DNA of 5,838 nt from Candidatus Iainarchaeum sp. (GTDB lineage: Archaea > Iainarchaeota > Iainarchaeia > Iainarchaeales > Iainarchaeaceae), in assembly GCA_013331625.1 (NCBI GenBank), contig DUGC01000046.1:10881-16718 (forward strand), written 5' to 3'. Of the stretch, positions 5,306 through 5,838 are shown piece by piece; position 1 is the first letter of the stretch, and the number at the start of each line of letters is the position of its first letter. A program made the translations under genes and the position numbers. The notes below the pieces were generated by a model that was not told the origin of the DNA, did no database searches, and was given only the letters and a program-made list of their open reading frames with translations.

Positions 5306-5838
5306 TTAAATCATGATTGCAAGCACCACGCTGCCGCCCAGCGCAAGCGCGGCCCCGGCGAACTGGTGGGGGAGTATCTTTTCCTTGTTGAGCGTGAGCC
5401 CGAGCATTATAGCGATCGCAGGGTAGCTCTCAGTAATTGCAGTTACAATGGAAATGTTGTGTGCCGCGGTTGCAAATGCATAGAATAGCCATGCAAGGGT
5501 GTCAAATATCCCCATTCCAATTAAGAGCTTTTTGTGCTTTAGCGCATTTGCGGCAAATGTGTGCAGCGTCTTTGTATACCAGATATAGCAGAGCGAAAAT
5601 ATGGTGAAGAAAAGCCACGGCGCCCATATTATAAGGAGCGGCGAAATTGTCTTTGCGCCAAAGCCTGTCATGAAGTTGAGCAGGCCCATCCCGATCGCGC
5701 CTGCAACCCCTATGAGAACCCCTTTTTCAATTCCTGCAAGGCCGTTTTTGAGGGAAAGTGATTTTGCCGCAATAAGCACTATACCTGCAAAAACAAGGGA
5801 CATTGCAGCAAGTTGCGGTATTGTCACTGCTTCGTTTA
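5306..5838 (-). CDS. EamA/DMT-superfamily transporter, C-terminal part (5' end outside the window)
   Basis: This is an integral membrane protein of the 10-TM drug/metabolite transporter type, cut by the right edge. The visible part has about 176 residues. Numbering from the GTG at 5827, hydrophobic segments lie at about 7-24, 36-58, 62-84, 101-123, 126-146 and 153-172. The last five form a complete second EamA repeat, and the first resembles the final helix of repeat one. The typical repeat end is visible: TESYPAIAIMLGLTLNKEKI (132-151), then a short loop and a final Gly-rich helix. A GTG at 5827 could be read as a start, but the frame stays open to the edge, encoding N-E-A before it. This matches the conserved N/G-E that precedes the last helix of an EamA repeat. 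The real start therefore lies roughly 120-130 codons outside. Substrate is unknown. The stop is 23 nt before folC, so the two genes are probably cotranscribed. Confidence 0.88.
   Translation of the reverse strand, partial: NEAVTIPQLAAMSLVFAGIVLIAAKSLSLKNGLAGIEKGVLIGVAGAIGMGLLNFMTGFGAKTISPLLIIWAPWLFFTIFSLCYIWYTKTLHTFAANALKHKKLLIGMGIFDTLAWLFYAFATAAHNISIVTAITESYPAIAIMLGLTLNKEKILPHQFAGAALALGGSVVLAIMI

Noticed and set aside
5825..5827. GTG at 5827 as the start of the transporter
   Set aside because: The frame stays open to the window edge, and the visible protein starts at the end of the first EamA repeat. The gene is therefore truncated by the window, and the protein is not a natural half-size one.
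1..5838. CRISPR array, insertion sequence, tRNA or defence cassette
   Set aside because: No regularly spaced repeats, transposase, terminal inverted repeats, cloverleaf or defence-protein domains were visible. Nearly all of the window is explained by ordinary genes.

Overview
The window looks like chromosomal DNA from an archaeon. The clearest sign is an archaeal/eukaryotic-type flap endonuclease 1 (FEN1) whose metal ligands fall at the usual archaeal positions. AT-rich TATA-like boxes with purine-rich upstream elements and probable very short leaders support this, as does a stand-alone MetRS-beta-like tRNA-binding protein. Compact gene packing and a patchily distributed folC would fit a DPANN-type lineage, but that is a guess; only 'archaeon' is well supported. 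No mobile element, CRISPR array, rRNA or tRNA was seen.

Layout. A leftward cluster fills 39-1655. In transcription order it holds an unrecognised 249-residue protein with an AbrB-like N-terminus and a winged-helix-like C-terminus, a small universal-stress-protein-like protein 11 nt downstream, and a MetRS-beta-like protein whose reading frame overlaps the previous one. A 111-bp divergent promoter region (1656-1766) separates it from a rightward pair: fen1 and, 28 nt downstream, an iron-containing alcohol dehydrogenase (2836-3933). A 59-bp convergent gap follows. A second leftward unit then runs in from the right edge: an EamA/DMT-family transporter cut by the window boundary, then a folC-type Mur ligase 23 nt downstream.

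How the genes fit together. FEN1 serves replication and repair (Okazaki-fragment maturation). FolC serves folate metabolism. The tRNA-binding protein probably assists translation. The dehydrogenase and transporter have no substrate that can be named from sequence. These are mostly housekeeping functions in short operons, and I see no clear undescribed multi-gene system. The least explained item is the putative DNA-binding protein at 906-1655, which may control its own divergent promoter region. Other points worth checking are a His-to-Gln change at a metal-ligand position in the dehydrogenase, altered hairpin and PIP-box residues in FEN1, and the overlapping GTG start of the tRNA-binding gene.
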